NCBI GenBank assembly: GCA_964627665.1
Contig: CAZVKG010000009.1
Location: 1 to 64,000 of the forward strand
DNA: 64,000 nucleotides
DNA from: UBA1351 sp964627665
Lineage (GTDB): Bacteria > Bacillota > Clostridia > Lachnospirales > Vallitaleaceae
Direction: 5' to 3'
Positions 16,981 through 25,544 of the stretch are shown in pieces. The notes beneath the pieces were generated by a model. The model searched no databases. It was not told the origin of the DNA and worked only from the letters and a program-made list of their open reading frames with translations. Both the position numbers and the translations under genes were made by a program. Position 1 is the first letter of the stretch, and every line of letters starts with the position of its first letter.

Positions 16981-18334
16981 GATATATTCCCCCTTGCTTA
17001 ACAATTGACCATACCGGTGAATTCACCGTCAAATCAACTTCTTTTGCAAAATTATAGGCGCCTTCAAATCCACACAAGGGATGTTTTCGTTCATGATTGT
17101 GATCTAAAAAAGCCACTCCCATTTTATAAGCTAAGGGACGTTCTTTAACGCCACCCACTAATATATCTGCCTTGGTCTGTTTCATAAAATATTCAAGCTC
17201 CGTCGGGTTTGCATCATCAAGTATGACGGTCCCTTCAGACGTTAACTGTTTAAATTGATTATATTCATCTTGGGATCCGGTTTGGGTTCCGACTAAAACT
17301 GTTTCGATTCCGAGTTCATTGAATTGTTCAATGAGCGAAATCGCTTTGAATCCTCCACCGACATAAATAGCAACTTTTTTTCCAACTAAGCGATGTTTAT
17401 ATGCTTCGATTTTCGGTGTGTATTCTCGCTCTTTGTCTTTTATCATGTTTTCAAATCGTTCAATATGTTCTTGATTGCCAATAGTAAATACGATCTTTCG
17501 TAACGAACGTATAGTATCTTTTATACCTAAGAATCGAATATGCTCAAATGGAATGTCATAACGCTGTTCCATATGTTTTGCTAAAAATGTCATGGATCCT
17601 GCACATTGCACAACATTTAGCACCGATTCCTTTGCTTTTTTTAGGGACGCACAACTTGCATCACCCGTAATAACTGTATTTAATGTAAGGCCAATCGTTT
17701 CAAGATAATTTTTCACAATCCATGCTTCCCCTGCCAAGTTAAAATCTCCGAGAAAATTCAAACTGTGAGGTATTTTTACTTTTGCCTTTTCGGGCCCCAT
17801 CAATTCTAGTATGGCATGACATGCTGCCTTATAGCCATCTTTTTTACTTCCGGAAAAACCGGAAGAGTTTACCGGGATTACTCGAATACCATATTTTTGT
17901 TCTGCATGTTTGGCAACTGCTTTAACATCATCACCAATCACACCGACAACACATGTTGCATAGATAAAGATGACCTTGGGATTTTCATTTTCGACGATTT
18001 CATCAATGGCCATCGCCAATTTTTTCTCTCCCCCAAAAATAATATCTTTTTCTCTGAGGTCTGTAGAAAAACTCATCCGATATCGTTCAGAATCTGATGA
18101 AAGACTTCCTCGTATGTCCCATGTATAAGAGGCGCAACCTATTGGTCCATGAACAATGTGTGCAGCATCCGTTATCGGATTCAAGACAACCCTAGCACCG
18201 CAGTAAACGCAGGCTCTTTGACTTACAACTCCTGAGACAGAATGGGTATCACATACAATAGATTGTTGTCTCGATTGTTGGTTCACCATAATTTGAGTTT
18301 CTCTCGCTTTTGTACTAATTGTTTTCGAACCCAT
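16973..18334 (-). CDS. nifE: Nitrogenase FeMo-cofactor scaffold protein NifE
   Basis: Alpha-like subunit of the NifEN scaffold, about 453 residues, homologous to NifD. Cluster-related cysteines appear in QRACVYCGARV, HGPIGCASYTW and YATCVVGVIGDD. The ATG at 18334 has AGGAGG in front; an upstream in-frame start at 18352 lacks one. It lies 30 bases after nifK. It lacks the NifD FeMo-cofactor His442-type pocket motif HSYDYSGPY, having instead FLDHNHERKHPLCGFEG, as expected of NifE. Confidence 0.93.
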   Translation of the reverse strand: MGSKTISTKARETQIMVNQQSRQQSIVCDTHSVSGVVSQRACVYCGARVVLNPITDAAHIVHGPIGCASYTWDIRGSLSSDSERYRMSFSTDLREKDIIFGGEKKLAMAIDEIVENENPKVIFIYATCVVGVIGDDVKAVAKHAEQKYGIRVIPVNSSGFSGSKKDGYKAACHAILELMGPEKAKVKIPHSLNFLGDFNLAGEAWIVKNYLETIGLTLNTVITGDASCASLKKAKESVLNVVQCAGSMTFLAKHMEQRYDIPFEHIRFLGIKDTIRSLRKIVFTIGNQEHIERFENMIKDKEREYTPKIEAYKHRLVGKKVAIYVGGGFKAISLIEQFNELGIETVLVGTQTGSQDEYNQFKQLTSEGTVILDDANPTELEYFMKQTKADILVGGVKERPLAYKMGVAFLDHNHERKHPLCGFEGAYNFAKEVDLTVNSPVWSIVKQGGIYHE

Positions 18335-18364
18335 AGTGCACCTCCTAAACATGTTACATGACCA

Positions 18365-19732
18365 TTACATAACTAATTCAAAATCTTCTTCCGGACATGT
18401 TGCATCATATTTGTCTAATAATGCAGTTGTAATTTTTTCAATGATTCTTAATCCGCCTTTATATCCGACAACCGGGAAATAACTGTGACCGACTCGGTCA
18501 AGAATTGGCCATCCCATTCGCACTAAAGGTATTTGTTCTTCTCTGGCAATGTATTTACCATATGAATTTCCAATAATTAAATCTACAGGATTTTCTTTGA
18601 TGATTTGGTGGAAAGAAAACAAATCTTCTTCACCAAGAACAATACTGTCGTCTAGCTTCGCTGCATCAAATAAGTCTTGAATTGCTTTGACAAAGGCTTT
18701 TCCCGGTGTTCCCGATAATACAAGTGTCGGCACCATTCCAAGGTCAATGACAAACTCGGTCATTGCAATAAGTATGTCCGGATCACCAAACAAAGCAACT
18801 TTTTTTCCATGATAGTGGTTATGAACATCAACCATAACATCAACGAGTTGACCACGTTCAAATTCCAATTCTTTTGGAATAATTCCACCATTAAGTTCCA
18901 ACATTTTCATAATAAATTCATCGGTTGCTTTGATACCTATCGGCTCTTTTAGGATGGTTGCCGGCACGTCACATTTTTTTTCAAGTTCATATGCGGCATC
19001 TTTTGAAGAAAATTCGCCAAGAGCAATCGTTCCAAGGGCATTTCCCGATTTTTTTATTTCTTTTATAGGTGTTCCGCCTTCCGGATACATTTCATAATTC
19101 CCTGTATTCGGAGTTGCCACAACACCACTTGTATCCGGAAACATTGTAAAGGGAATTTTTAATAATGTTGCCATGCGTTTGATTTCCATCATATCGCTGG
19201 GCTCAACATATCCCGGTAAAATATTAACGCCCTTTGCTTTTTTGCCTTCTTTTTTCTCAGCTAAATGTGTTACCATTGCCTTACACATATTCGAAAATCC
19301 GGTTACATGGGATCCGACATAGGAGGGCGTATTTGCGTAAATAACGGTTTTACCTTCCGGAACATCTGTTGCCTTTATAATTTCACCAACATCATCACCA
19401 ATGGTTTCTGACAAGCAGGTTGTATTAACCGCAACAACATCGGGATTATAGATGTGAAATACATTCTCTAAACCTTTTTTCAGATTCGATTTTCCACCAA
19501 AGACACAGGCCCCCTCAGTAAATGAACTCGTTGATGCTACAATGGGATCACGGTAATGGCGAGTCAAATGCATTCGATGGTATGAACAACATCCTTGAGA
19601 TCCATGAGAATGAGGTAAGCACTTATGTATCCCGAGTGCTGCATACATGGCTCCGATTGGTTGACACGTTTTTGCAGGATTAATTTTCAGACCGGTTCTT
19701 TTTTTATAGCTTCCTTTTGTTTGATCAAGCAT
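18365..19732 (-). CDS. nifK: Nitrogenase molybdenum-iron protein beta chain
   Basis: Beta subunit of dinitrogenase, about 455 residues, the short clostridial form lacking the long N-terminal extension of proteobacterial NifK. P-cluster ligands are visible: Cys in AKTCQPIGA, in GSQGCCSYHR and in NTTCLSETIGDD, plus the Ser of NTPSYVGSH. The ATG at 19732 has AAGGAG nine bases upstream and overlaps nifD by 8 bases, so the two subunits are translationally coupled. It acts as an alpha2-beta2 heterotetramer with NifD and receives electrons from NifH. Confidence 0.95.
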   Translation of the reverse strand: MLDQTKGSYKKRTGLKINPAKTCQPIGAMYAALGIHKCLPHSHGSQGCCSYHRMHLTRHYRDPIVASTSSFTEGACVFGGKSNLKKGLENVFHIYNPDVVAVNTTCLSETIGDDVGEIIKATDVPEGKTVIYANTPSYVGSHVTGFSNMCKAMVTHLAEKKEGKKAKGVNILPGYVEPSDMMEIKRMATLLKIPFTMFPDTSGVVATPNTGNYEMYPEGGTPIKEIKKSGNALGTIALGEFSSKDAAYELEKKCDVPATILKEPIGIKATDEFIMKMLELNGGIIPKELEFERGQLVDVMVDVHNHYHGKKVALFGDPDILIAMTEFVIDLGMVPTLVLSGTPGKAFVKAIQDLFDAAKLDDSIVLGEEDLFSFHQIIKENPVDLIIGNSYGKYIAREEQIPLVRMGWPILDRVGHSYFPVVGYKGGLRIIEKITTALLDKYDATCPEEDFELVM

Positions 19733-21335
19733 ATTTTTCAACTCCTTCCAGTTTGCCGTTTAGAAGCGGCTCACAGTTCCATGGTGCTTTAATATAGGAC
19801 CATGCAGGGGTTAATATTCCGGCTGCTACATCTCTCGCAAAGTTCATTGCACCTTGAAATCCGGCATATGGTCCTGAATAATCATATGAATGTAGCTGTT
19901 TTGAATAAACACCCATTTTTTGAATCATGTATTTGTCTTTAACTCCTGAACCAAAAAATTCCGGTTTCAGAATCTCAATGATTTTTTCTGTTTCAACATG
20001 ATTGAGGTCATCAATGATTAAACTACCGTCTTTCATTTCCTTAATTAAGCCTTCATAACTTGCCCATGGAAGTTCTTTTTTGAGTTCTTCCACACGTGAC
20101 TTTGGAATACGCATTGAATAGTTTTTCTCATCTTTTTCCACTTTAATTTCTTCAATGTTTCGACTATCTGCATCGACTTTAATATAAGGAATAACATCTC
20201 TTCCTTCATAATCATCGCGATGACCGAATTCGTATCCGGCAACCAATGTCTCAATCCCGATTTCTCGTAAAAGACCTTGATAATGATGAGCTCTTGATCC
20301 TCCAACGAAAAGAACTGCTGTTTTTCCGTCAAGCTTTGTTTTGATCAATTGCATTTCATCACGAATTTGTTCTGTTTCTTCAGCAATAACTTCTTCTGTT
20401 CTTTGAATCAATGTCTCATCACCAAAGTATTTGGCAATATCACGTAGCGATTGGCTAAATGATTCAACTCCAATAAAATTAACTTTGATCCATGGCAAAC
20501 CATATTTCGTTTCAATCATTTCGGCAATGTAGTTAATCGATCTGTGACATTGAATAACATTCAAATCTGCTTTGTGTGCATTTGCAATTTCTTCAATAGA
20601 ACCATTTCCTGTCATCGTTGATACAATGTTGTACCCAATTTTGTGAAGAACACGTGTAATTTCCCATTCATCGCCACCAATATTATACTCACCAAGTAGA
20701 TTTAAAGAATATTCTTTTACCGGTTTGTCATTGGTTCCTATAACATCTGTCATAAGTTTGTTGTTTGCAATGTGATGACCTGCTGACTGGCTGACTCCCT
20801 TATAACCTTCACAGTTAAAGGAAAGAATTTTTATACCGTGCTTTGCTGACATCTCTTTTGCAACTGCGTTAATATCATCGCCAATTAGACCTACCGGACA
20901 TGTTGCAGAAATTGAGATAGCTTTTGGATGAAAGAGTTCAACAGCTTCGTCAACGGCCGCTTCTAATTTTTTGACACCTCCAAAAACAATATCACTTTCT
21001 TGTATATCTGTTGTAAATGCATATTCTAAAAAGTTTTGTCCGCCTTCTCTTGCTTTTCCTTTATTTCTACGGGTTCCCCATGCATAATAGGAGCACCCTA
21101 CCGGTCCGTGAACGATGTGAACCATATCTACGATGGGTCCGATAACAACACCTTTACAACCTGCATAGCAACAACCTCGATTGGTAATTATTCCCGGAAT
21201 AGTTCGCGTGTTTGCTGCGATTTCTTGTTTCTCGCTACCGTCTTTGATGATCATATGGCTTTTTCTGCCTTTCATCACCTTCGCCGGATAGACATCCATT
21301 ATTTCATTTACGACATTTTTCATTTTATCTGACAT
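19725..21335 (-). CDS. nifD: Nitrogenase molybdenum-iron protein alpha chain
   Basis: Catalytic alpha subunit carrying FeMo-cofactor, about 536 residues. P-cluster Cys are in NRGCCYAG, HGPVGCSYY and ATCPVGLIGDD. The cofactor ligand Cys is in VIQCHRSINY and the His in LHSYDYSGPY. Pocket residues equivalent to A. vinelandii Val70, Arg96, His195 and Arg359 are kept. It carries an insertion of about 50 residues after GYEFGHRDDYEGRD (roughly 375-430), as in Clostridium pasteurianum. These features fit a molybdenum nitrogenase rather than VnfD or AnfD. The ATG at 21335 follows GAGGTG. Confidence 0.95.
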   Translation of the reverse strand: MSDKMKNVVNEIMDVYPAKVMKGRKSHMIIKDGSEKQEIAANTRTIPGIITNRGCCYAGCKGVVIGPIVDMVHIVHGPVGCSYYAWGTRRNKGKAREGGQNFLEYAFTTDIQESDIVFGGVKKLEAAVDEAVELFHPKAISISATCPVGLIGDDINAVAKEMSAKHGIKILSFNCEGYKGVSQSAGHHIANNKLMTDVIGTNDKPVKEYSLNLLGEYNIGGDEWEITRVLHKIGYNIVSTMTGNGSIEEIANAHKADLNVIQCHRSINYIAEMIETKYGLPWIKVNFIGVESFSQSLRDIAKYFGDETLIQRTEEVIAEETEQIRDEMQLIKTKLDGKTAVLFVGGSRAHHYQGLLREIGIETLVAGYEFGHRDDYEGRDVIPYIKVDADSRNIEEIKVEKDEKNYSMRIPKSRVEELKKELPWASYEGLIKEMKDGSLIIDDLNHVETEKIIEILKPEFFGSGVKDKYMIQKMGVYSKQLHSYDYSGPYAGFQGAMNFARDVAAGILTPAWSYIKAPWNCEPLLNGKLEGVEKYA

Positions 21336-21350
21336 CTTGTTCACCTCTTT

Positions 21351-21734
21351 CTATATTGCTTCGACGCCAGTATCATTATTACGTATACGTATTGCATCAT
21401 CAATGGTTGATACAAAGATTCGACCATCGCCCATATTTCCGGTTTTATTTTCTTGAATAATGATATCTACGACTTTTTTATAGTCTTTGTCATCGACAAT
21501 CATTGTCAATAATCGTTTTGCGACGAGTCGATGATTCTCAGATATGGATTCAAGTATTTCCGGTTCTGCAATAGGTTCTTCTCCAATAAGGTCTTCTATA
21601 AGTTCATAGTTGACTTTCTTTTTTCCACGTCCATTAACCTTACGGCATGTAACCGATGGAAATCCTGATTCTGCTAATATTTTTTTTGTCGAATTGATTT
21701 TATTCATCCGTATGACTGCCATAACTTCTTTCAT
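21351..21734 (-). CDS. nifI2: Nitrogen regulatory PII-like protein NifI2
   Basis: PII-superfamily protein of 127 residues. It has the MAVIRMNKI first strand, a long T-loop region and the B-loop region GDGRIFVSTIDDAIRIR near 95-112. NifI1/NifI2 complexes bind dinitrogenase and block electron transfer when nitrogen is plentiful, and are released by 2-oxoglutarate and ATP. This is established for methanogens. Position between nifI1 and nifD is diagnostic. AGGAGGTGAC precedes the ATG. Confidence 0.93.
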   Translation of the reverse strand: MKEVMAVIRMNKINSTKKILAESGFPSVTCRKVNGRGKKKVNYELIEDLIGEEPIAEPEILESISENHRLVAKRLLTMIVDDKDYKKVVDIIIQENKTGNMGDGRIFVSTIDDAIRIRNNDTGVEAI

Positions 21735-21745
21735 TGAGTCACCTC

Positions 21746-22069
21746 CTATAATCCTGCTAATCCACTGCTGATTGTATAAGCCTCTTCAATCGGTGATACA
21801 AAAATCTTTCCATCTCCAAATGTTCCTTCTGTTGATTTTGCACTTTTAGCAAGAATCGAAACCACCTCTTCAACCGTTTCATCCTGAACAACCATCATAA
21901 GAAGTTCTTTGGGAATTTCATCATAATGGATGTTTCCGACTTTTACACCACGTTGTTTTCCTCGTCCGACTACATCGATTTTTGTCACCGCCGGATATCC
22001 TGCATCTGCAAGTTCATCCAATACATATCCAACTTTCTCCGGTCGTACAATTGCTCTTATCATTTTCAT
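21746..22069 (-). CDS. nifI1: Nitrogen regulatory PII-like protein NifI1
   Basis: PII-superfamily protein of 107 residues with MIRAIVRPEKV at the start, VVGRGKQRGVKVG in the T-loop region and GDGKIFVSPIEEAYTI at about 84-99. Partner of NifI2 in post-translational switch-off of nitrogenase. It lies 12 bases after nifH. TAGGAGGGA precedes the ATG. The T-loop lacks the Tyr uridylylated in GlnB, as usual for NifI. Confidence 0.93.
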   Translation of the reverse strand: MKMIRAIVRPEKVGYVLDELADAGYPAVTKIDVVGRGKQRGVKVGNIHYDEIPKELLMMVVQDETVEEVVSILAKSAKSTEGTFGDGKIFVSPIEEAYTISSGLAGL

Positions 22070-22081
22070 ATATAATCCCTC

Positions 22082-22903
22082 CTATACTCCAAGTAATCCA
22101 TGTGCCATTAATATTTCTTCTAGACGATCTTGCGTCATTGGTTTTGGAATCACCAACATCTCATTTTCATCAATTGCTCTAGCAAGTGTTCTGTATTCAT
22201 CTGCTTGTCCCACAGTTGGATCATAATCGATAACCGTCTTCTTATTAATCTCAGCATGTTGAACAATATTATCTCTAGGAACAAAGTGAATCAATTGCGT
22301 TCCTAATTCTTGTGCAAAAGCGGTTAACATCTCGAATTCATTATCCACTTTTCGAGAATTACATATAATTCCACCAAGTCTTGTTCCGCCTGAATCTGCG
22401 AATTTCAAAATTCCTTTTGCAATGTTATTTGCAGCATACATGGCCATCATCTCACCGGAAGCAACTATATAAATCTCTTCTGCCTTTCCTTCGCGGATTG
22501 GCATTGCAAACCCTCCACAAACAACATCACCTAAAACATCATAAAAAACGTAATCTAAGTCATCTGTATATGCTCCAAGTTGCTCTAGCATATTGATGGA
22601 TGTAATAATTCCTCGACCTGCACATCCAACACCAGGTTCCGGTCCACCTGATTCAACACAACGTATTCCGCCATATCCTAGCTTCAAAATGTTTTCAAGT
22701 TCAATATCTTCGCCTTCTTCTCGAAGCGTATCAAGAACTGTTTGTTGAGCTAATCCATTCAAAATTAATCGTGTCGAATCTGCTTTAGGGTCACATCCGA
22801 CAATCATAATCTCTTTTCCCATTTCTGCTAATGCTGCTGTCAAATTTTGTGTCGTTGTTGATTTTCCGATACCGCCTTTTCCATAAATCGCTATTTGTCT
22901 CAT
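22082..22903 (-). CDS. nifH: Nitrogenase iron protein (dinitrogenase reductase)
   Basis: NifH donates electrons to NifDK with ATP hydrolysis and also serves FeMo-cofactor maturation. The 273-residue protein has the P-loop GKGGIGKST at about 8-16, the switch I DPKADSTR, and the [4Fe-4S] Cys in GVGCAGRG and DVVCGGFA. The Arg of CAGRG is the site of ADP-ribosylation in bacteria with DraT, but no draT is seen here. First gene of the operon, with GAAAGGAAG before the ATG and a terminator-like hairpin in its leader (see 22983-23060). Confidence 0.97.
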   Translation of the reverse strand: MRQIAIYGKGGIGKSTTTQNLTAALAEMGKEIMIVGCDPKADSTRLILNGLAQQTVLDTLREEGEDIELENILKLGYGGIRCVESGGPEPGVGCAGRGIITSINMLEQLGAYTDDLDYVFYDVLGDVVCGGFAMPIREGKAEEIYIVASGEMMAMYAANNIAKGILKFADSGGTRLGGIICNSRKVDNEFEMLTAFAQELGTQLIHFVPRDNIVQHAEINKKTVIDYDPTVGQADEYRTLARAIDENEMLVIPKPMTQDRLEEILMAHGLLGV

Positions 22904-22982
22904 ATTATTTCTTCCTTTCTCACATCTTTGCTATAACTTAAATTTGGTTGCATATGCTCTTTTTTAATAACTTCTTTTTAAA

Positions 22983-23060
22983 AAGAAAAAAAAGAGCCTT
23001 AGAACATAGTCAGTTTGCACTGATTATCTTCTAAGACTCCTTCGCCTGTTGTTTTGTCTT
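22983..23060 (-). promoter_or_regulatory. nifH leader: terminator hairpin with candidate antiterminator
   Basis: In nif-sense RNA an 11-bp outer stem (GAGUCUUAGAA with UUCUAAGGCUC, one G-U pair; plus-strand 22994-23004 and 23029-23039) encloses an inner stem capped by GCAA. It is followed by eight U (22986-22993). It ends about 80 bases before the nifH start and no minus-strand gene lies upstream, so it is unlikely to terminate another transcript. AAGAC (23056-23060) can pair with GUCUU in the 5' terminator arm (23033-23037), giving a possible antiterminator. Pairing was worked out by eye. Confidence 0.6.
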
Positions 23061-23415
23061 GCTAATGAAAGTAATTTATCATAGTTTTCAAACAATTTCA
23101 AGCTTTATTTTAATTTGCAAGATTTCTTTCATTTTATTTCTTGTTTTTTTTACTATTAAACCTATAAATACAATATAAGTCATTGACATTTGCTTCTGTA
23201 ATGATTATTGTTCGCACTTGCATTTGTTGATACTGCTTAATATAGCAAACAATATCTTAAACTTCTTGTTGAACAATAACAATTTTTCAACATTAATGCG
23301 ATATATATGGGTGTCCTTCAATATAAAATCGCCAAGGAACATCTTTATATTTTTCTGACTTCTATTTTATTCGTAGATGAGGCATTATGCAAGAAGCTTT
23401 CTGTTGAAAACACCC

Positions 23416-23444
23416 TTGATTTTTGAAGTCATCTATGGTATGAT
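23416..23444 (+). promoter_or_regulatory. Sigma-A type promoter of sod
   Basis: TTGATT (23416-23421), 17-base spacer, TATGAT (23439-23444), about 58 bases before the sod ATG. Confidence 0.6.
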
Positions 23445-23502
23445 TTTTTTATGATATTGATTTTCATTTTCAATTAAAACATATTTAAAAGGAGGAAATA
23501 CT

Positions 23503-24108
23503 ATGATATTTGAATTACCTAAGTTAACTTATGCATATGATGCATTAGAACCTCACATTGACAAAGAAACTATGGAAATCCATCATAGCAAGCACCATGC
23601 AGGTTATACCAGCAAGTTGAATGCTGCTCTTGAAGGAAAGAATATAGATAAAAATATAGAAGATTTATTAACTTCCATTGATTCGCTTCCAAGCGATATA
23701 CAAACAGCCGTTATCAATAATGGTGGCGGTTACTATAATCACAAGATTTTTTGGGAAGTTATTGGACCAAATGGTGGTGGGGAGCCAACTGGTGAAATTA
23801 AAAGTGCTATTGATAAAGGATTTGGTTCATTTGAAGCGTTTAAAGAAGAATTTTCTAAAGCTGCAGCAAGTCGATTTGGTTCCGGTTGGGCTTGGCTCAC
23901 CTATTCTGATGGTCAATTAGAAGTTACTTCGACTCCCAATCAAAATTCACCAATAACTGAAGGAAAAGAAGTCCTTCTTGGATTAGATGTTTGGGAACAT
24001 GCTTATTATCTAAAATATCAAAATCGTCGTCCGGATTATATTGAATCCTTTTGGAATATTATTAACTGGGATGAAGTTGAGCGTCGTTATCAGAAATTTT
24101 CTAAATAA
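23503..24108 (+). CDS. Superoxide dismutase (Fe/Mn family)
   Basis: Cytoplasmic Fe/Mn superoxide dismutase of 201 residues. Metal ligands are visible as the His of MEIHHSKHHAGY (near 27), the His of GGYYNHKIFW, and Asp plus His of LDVWEHAYYLKYQN near 163-167. FGSGWAWL is the family signature. AAGGAGG precedes the ATG. The metal (Fe, Mn or either) cannot be decided from sequence. It is transcribed away from the nif operon from its own promoter and ends at a hairpin. It probably protects nitrogenase and Fe-S dehydratases from superoxide. Confidence 0.95.
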   Translation: MIFELPKLTYAYDALEPHIDKETMEIHHSKHHAGYTSKLNAALEGKNIDKNIEDLLTSIDSLPSDIQTAVINNGGGYYNHKIFWEVIGPNGGGEPTGEIKSAIDKGFGSFEAFKEEFSKAAASRFGSGWAWLTYSDGQLEVTSTPNQNSPITEGKEVLLGLDVWEHAYYLKYQNRRPDYIESFWNIINWDEVERRYQKFSK

Positions 24109-24118
24109 TTATTGTTTT

Positions 24119-24149
24119 ATAACCCTCGCATAAATGCGAGGGTTATTTT
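24119..24149. terminator. Hairpin terminator between sod and the ABC permease gene
   Basis: ATAACCCTCGCA/TGCGAGGGTTAT, a perfect 12-bp stem with a TAAA loop, followed by TTTATT on the plus strand. It lies between convergent genes. Confidence 0.8.
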
Positions 24150-25542
24150 ATTGTGATTGTAAAGCTTCAAGCGCTGAACATGCCATAGCTTTTTTTGCGG
24201 GTATATATCCTGATACTATTCCTACAAATGTTGTAAAGATCACTCCAACCAAAATTAACCATTCCGGCAGACTAAAACTCATACTCATCGCTCCACCTCC
24301 ACCACCTGTTGCCATATTGCCGAACAAGTCACTTGTAAATACTACTGTGAGTAGAAAGCTAATGCCAACTCCAACAACTCCCCCTACGAATCCAATTAAT
24401 GCCGCTTCTAGCAAAAAAAGTCGCTTAATGTCCTGAATTGTCGCTCCAATTACTTTCATTACACCGATTTCACGTTTACGCTCAGTTATAGCCATAATCA
24501 TTGTATTCATGATTCCAATCGCCGCAACAAGTAGCGATATTCCTCCAATAGCCCCTAATGCGATTTGTAACATTGTTGTTGTTGATTGAATCGTCTCAAC
24601 CATTTCAGCCATTGTCGATGCCTCATATCCATAATTTTCTAGGTAGTTGACAACTATATCAATATAGCTTGTATCACTAATCTTCAAGTAAGCACTGTCA
24701 TATCCATCAATACTCTCACCTTCTGCCTCTTCTATAAGATCAACTAAAGTTTCAATATCAATATACATATTACGATCTCGTGTATTATCACCTTCTTCTA
24801 GCAATCCATTTCCTTGAATACGATAGACTTCTGATGTACTTGACGTTTGATTCATCGGGCTATAACTTGTGTCTAAAGACATTGTTATACGTTCCGAAAA
24901 AACGTCGACGTCTAAACTTTCATCTTCTCTCACTTCAAAGTCTCTGCCAGGCATGCCTCCCATCATTCCTCCATTTGGCATTCTTCCTTGGCCTACTCTC
25001 ATTCCTTCACCAAATTGACTCGTATTAGCTCCCGTTACATTGCTCTTCTCAACTTCTTCAAAGTTCTCAGCTGCCGTTTGTCCAAAAACTATTCCCAGTT
25101 TTTCTGCAACAACGTCTTGACTCTTCGTCGTCACAAATCCCAGATCATTAAATAAGGCCATATCAATCCCAATTAGCGTATTTAATGCTTCATATTTTCC
25201 GGAGACTAGTTTAACATTCTTCGATATAACCGGAGATACGGCTTCTATATATTCGATTTCTGCAAATAATGCTAGGTCTAAAGAAGTAAGGACGTCTGTT
25301 GATGTATCTTCTGCTAAACGTGTCGTTGAATTTGTATTGTCACCTTTTGTTACGGTTATTATATCTATACTTCCCATATTATCAATGGATTCCGAAAAAT
25401 TTTCTTGCATTCCTAACCCGAGTGCAACCATCATGATCACAGATATTGTTCCAATCACAATTCCTAAAACTGTTAAAAATGTTCTTGATTTATGCCGTTT
25501 TAGATTTGATAAAGCCATTTTGAATAGATCCTTTAGATTCAT
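24148..25542 (-). CDS. MacB-like ABC transporter permease (FtsX family)
   Basis: Permease of 464 residues with one N-terminal transmembrane helix (about 22-44), a large extracellular domain (about 50-325) and three C-terminal helices in an FtsX domain (about 330-460). TERKREIGVMKVIGAT near 357 is the family signature. An unusual Met/Gly-rich stretch (about 171-200, containing GRMPNGGMMGGMPGR) lies in the extracellular domain, and a Gly-rich TGGGGGAMSM patch lies near 425. It is encoded with an ATPase (27596-28300) and a surface protein (25545-27599). Such systems export peptides or confer resistance; the substrate here is unknown. Confidence 0.88.
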   Translation of the reverse strand: MNLKDLFKMALSNLKRHKSRTFLTVLGIVIGTISVIMMVALGLGMQENFSESIDNMGSIDIITVTKGDNTNSTTRLAEDTSTDVLTSLDLALFAEIEYIEAVSPVISKNVKLVSGKYEALNTLIGIDMALFNDLGFVTTKSQDVVAEKLGIVFGQTAAENFEEVEKSNVTGANTSQFGEGMRVGQGRMPNGGMMGGMPGRDFEVREDESLDVDVFSERITMSLDTSYSPMNQTSSTSEVYRIQGNGLLEEGDNTRDRNMYIDIETLVDLIEEAEGESIDGYDSAYLKISDTSYIDIVVNYLENYGYEASTMAEMVETIQSTTTMLQIALGAIGGISLLVAAIGIMNTMIMAITERKREIGVMKVIGATIQDIKRLFLLEAALIGFVGGVVGVGISFLLTVVFTSDLFGNMATGGGGGAMSMSFSLPEWLILVGVIFTTFVGIVSGYIPAKKAMACSALEALQSQ

Positions 25543-25544
25543 AT

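Larger units (their letters stand above)
22904..23502. other. 599-base divergent intergenic region between nifH and sod
   Basis: No credible coding frame was found. From left to right it holds the nif leader with an A/T-rich inverted repeat (22956-22997), a strong terminator-like hairpin (22994-23039), and an AT-rich stretch expected to contain the nif promoter. On the plus strand there is a promoter-like TTGACA-17-TATTGT (23183-23211), then a palindromic stretch around 23225-23252 (TTGTT ... TGCT/AGCA ... AACAA), then the sod promoter at 23416-23444. No sigma-54 -24/-12 element was found upstream of nifH. Confidence 0.7.

Noticed and set aside
22904..23502. Sigma-54 (-24/-12) nif promoter and GlnR-type TGTNAN7TNACA operator upstream of nifH
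   Set aside because: Neither pattern could be found on the nif strand. A TGTTATTGTTCAACA-like stretch near 23268-23282 has the wrong spacing for GlnR.
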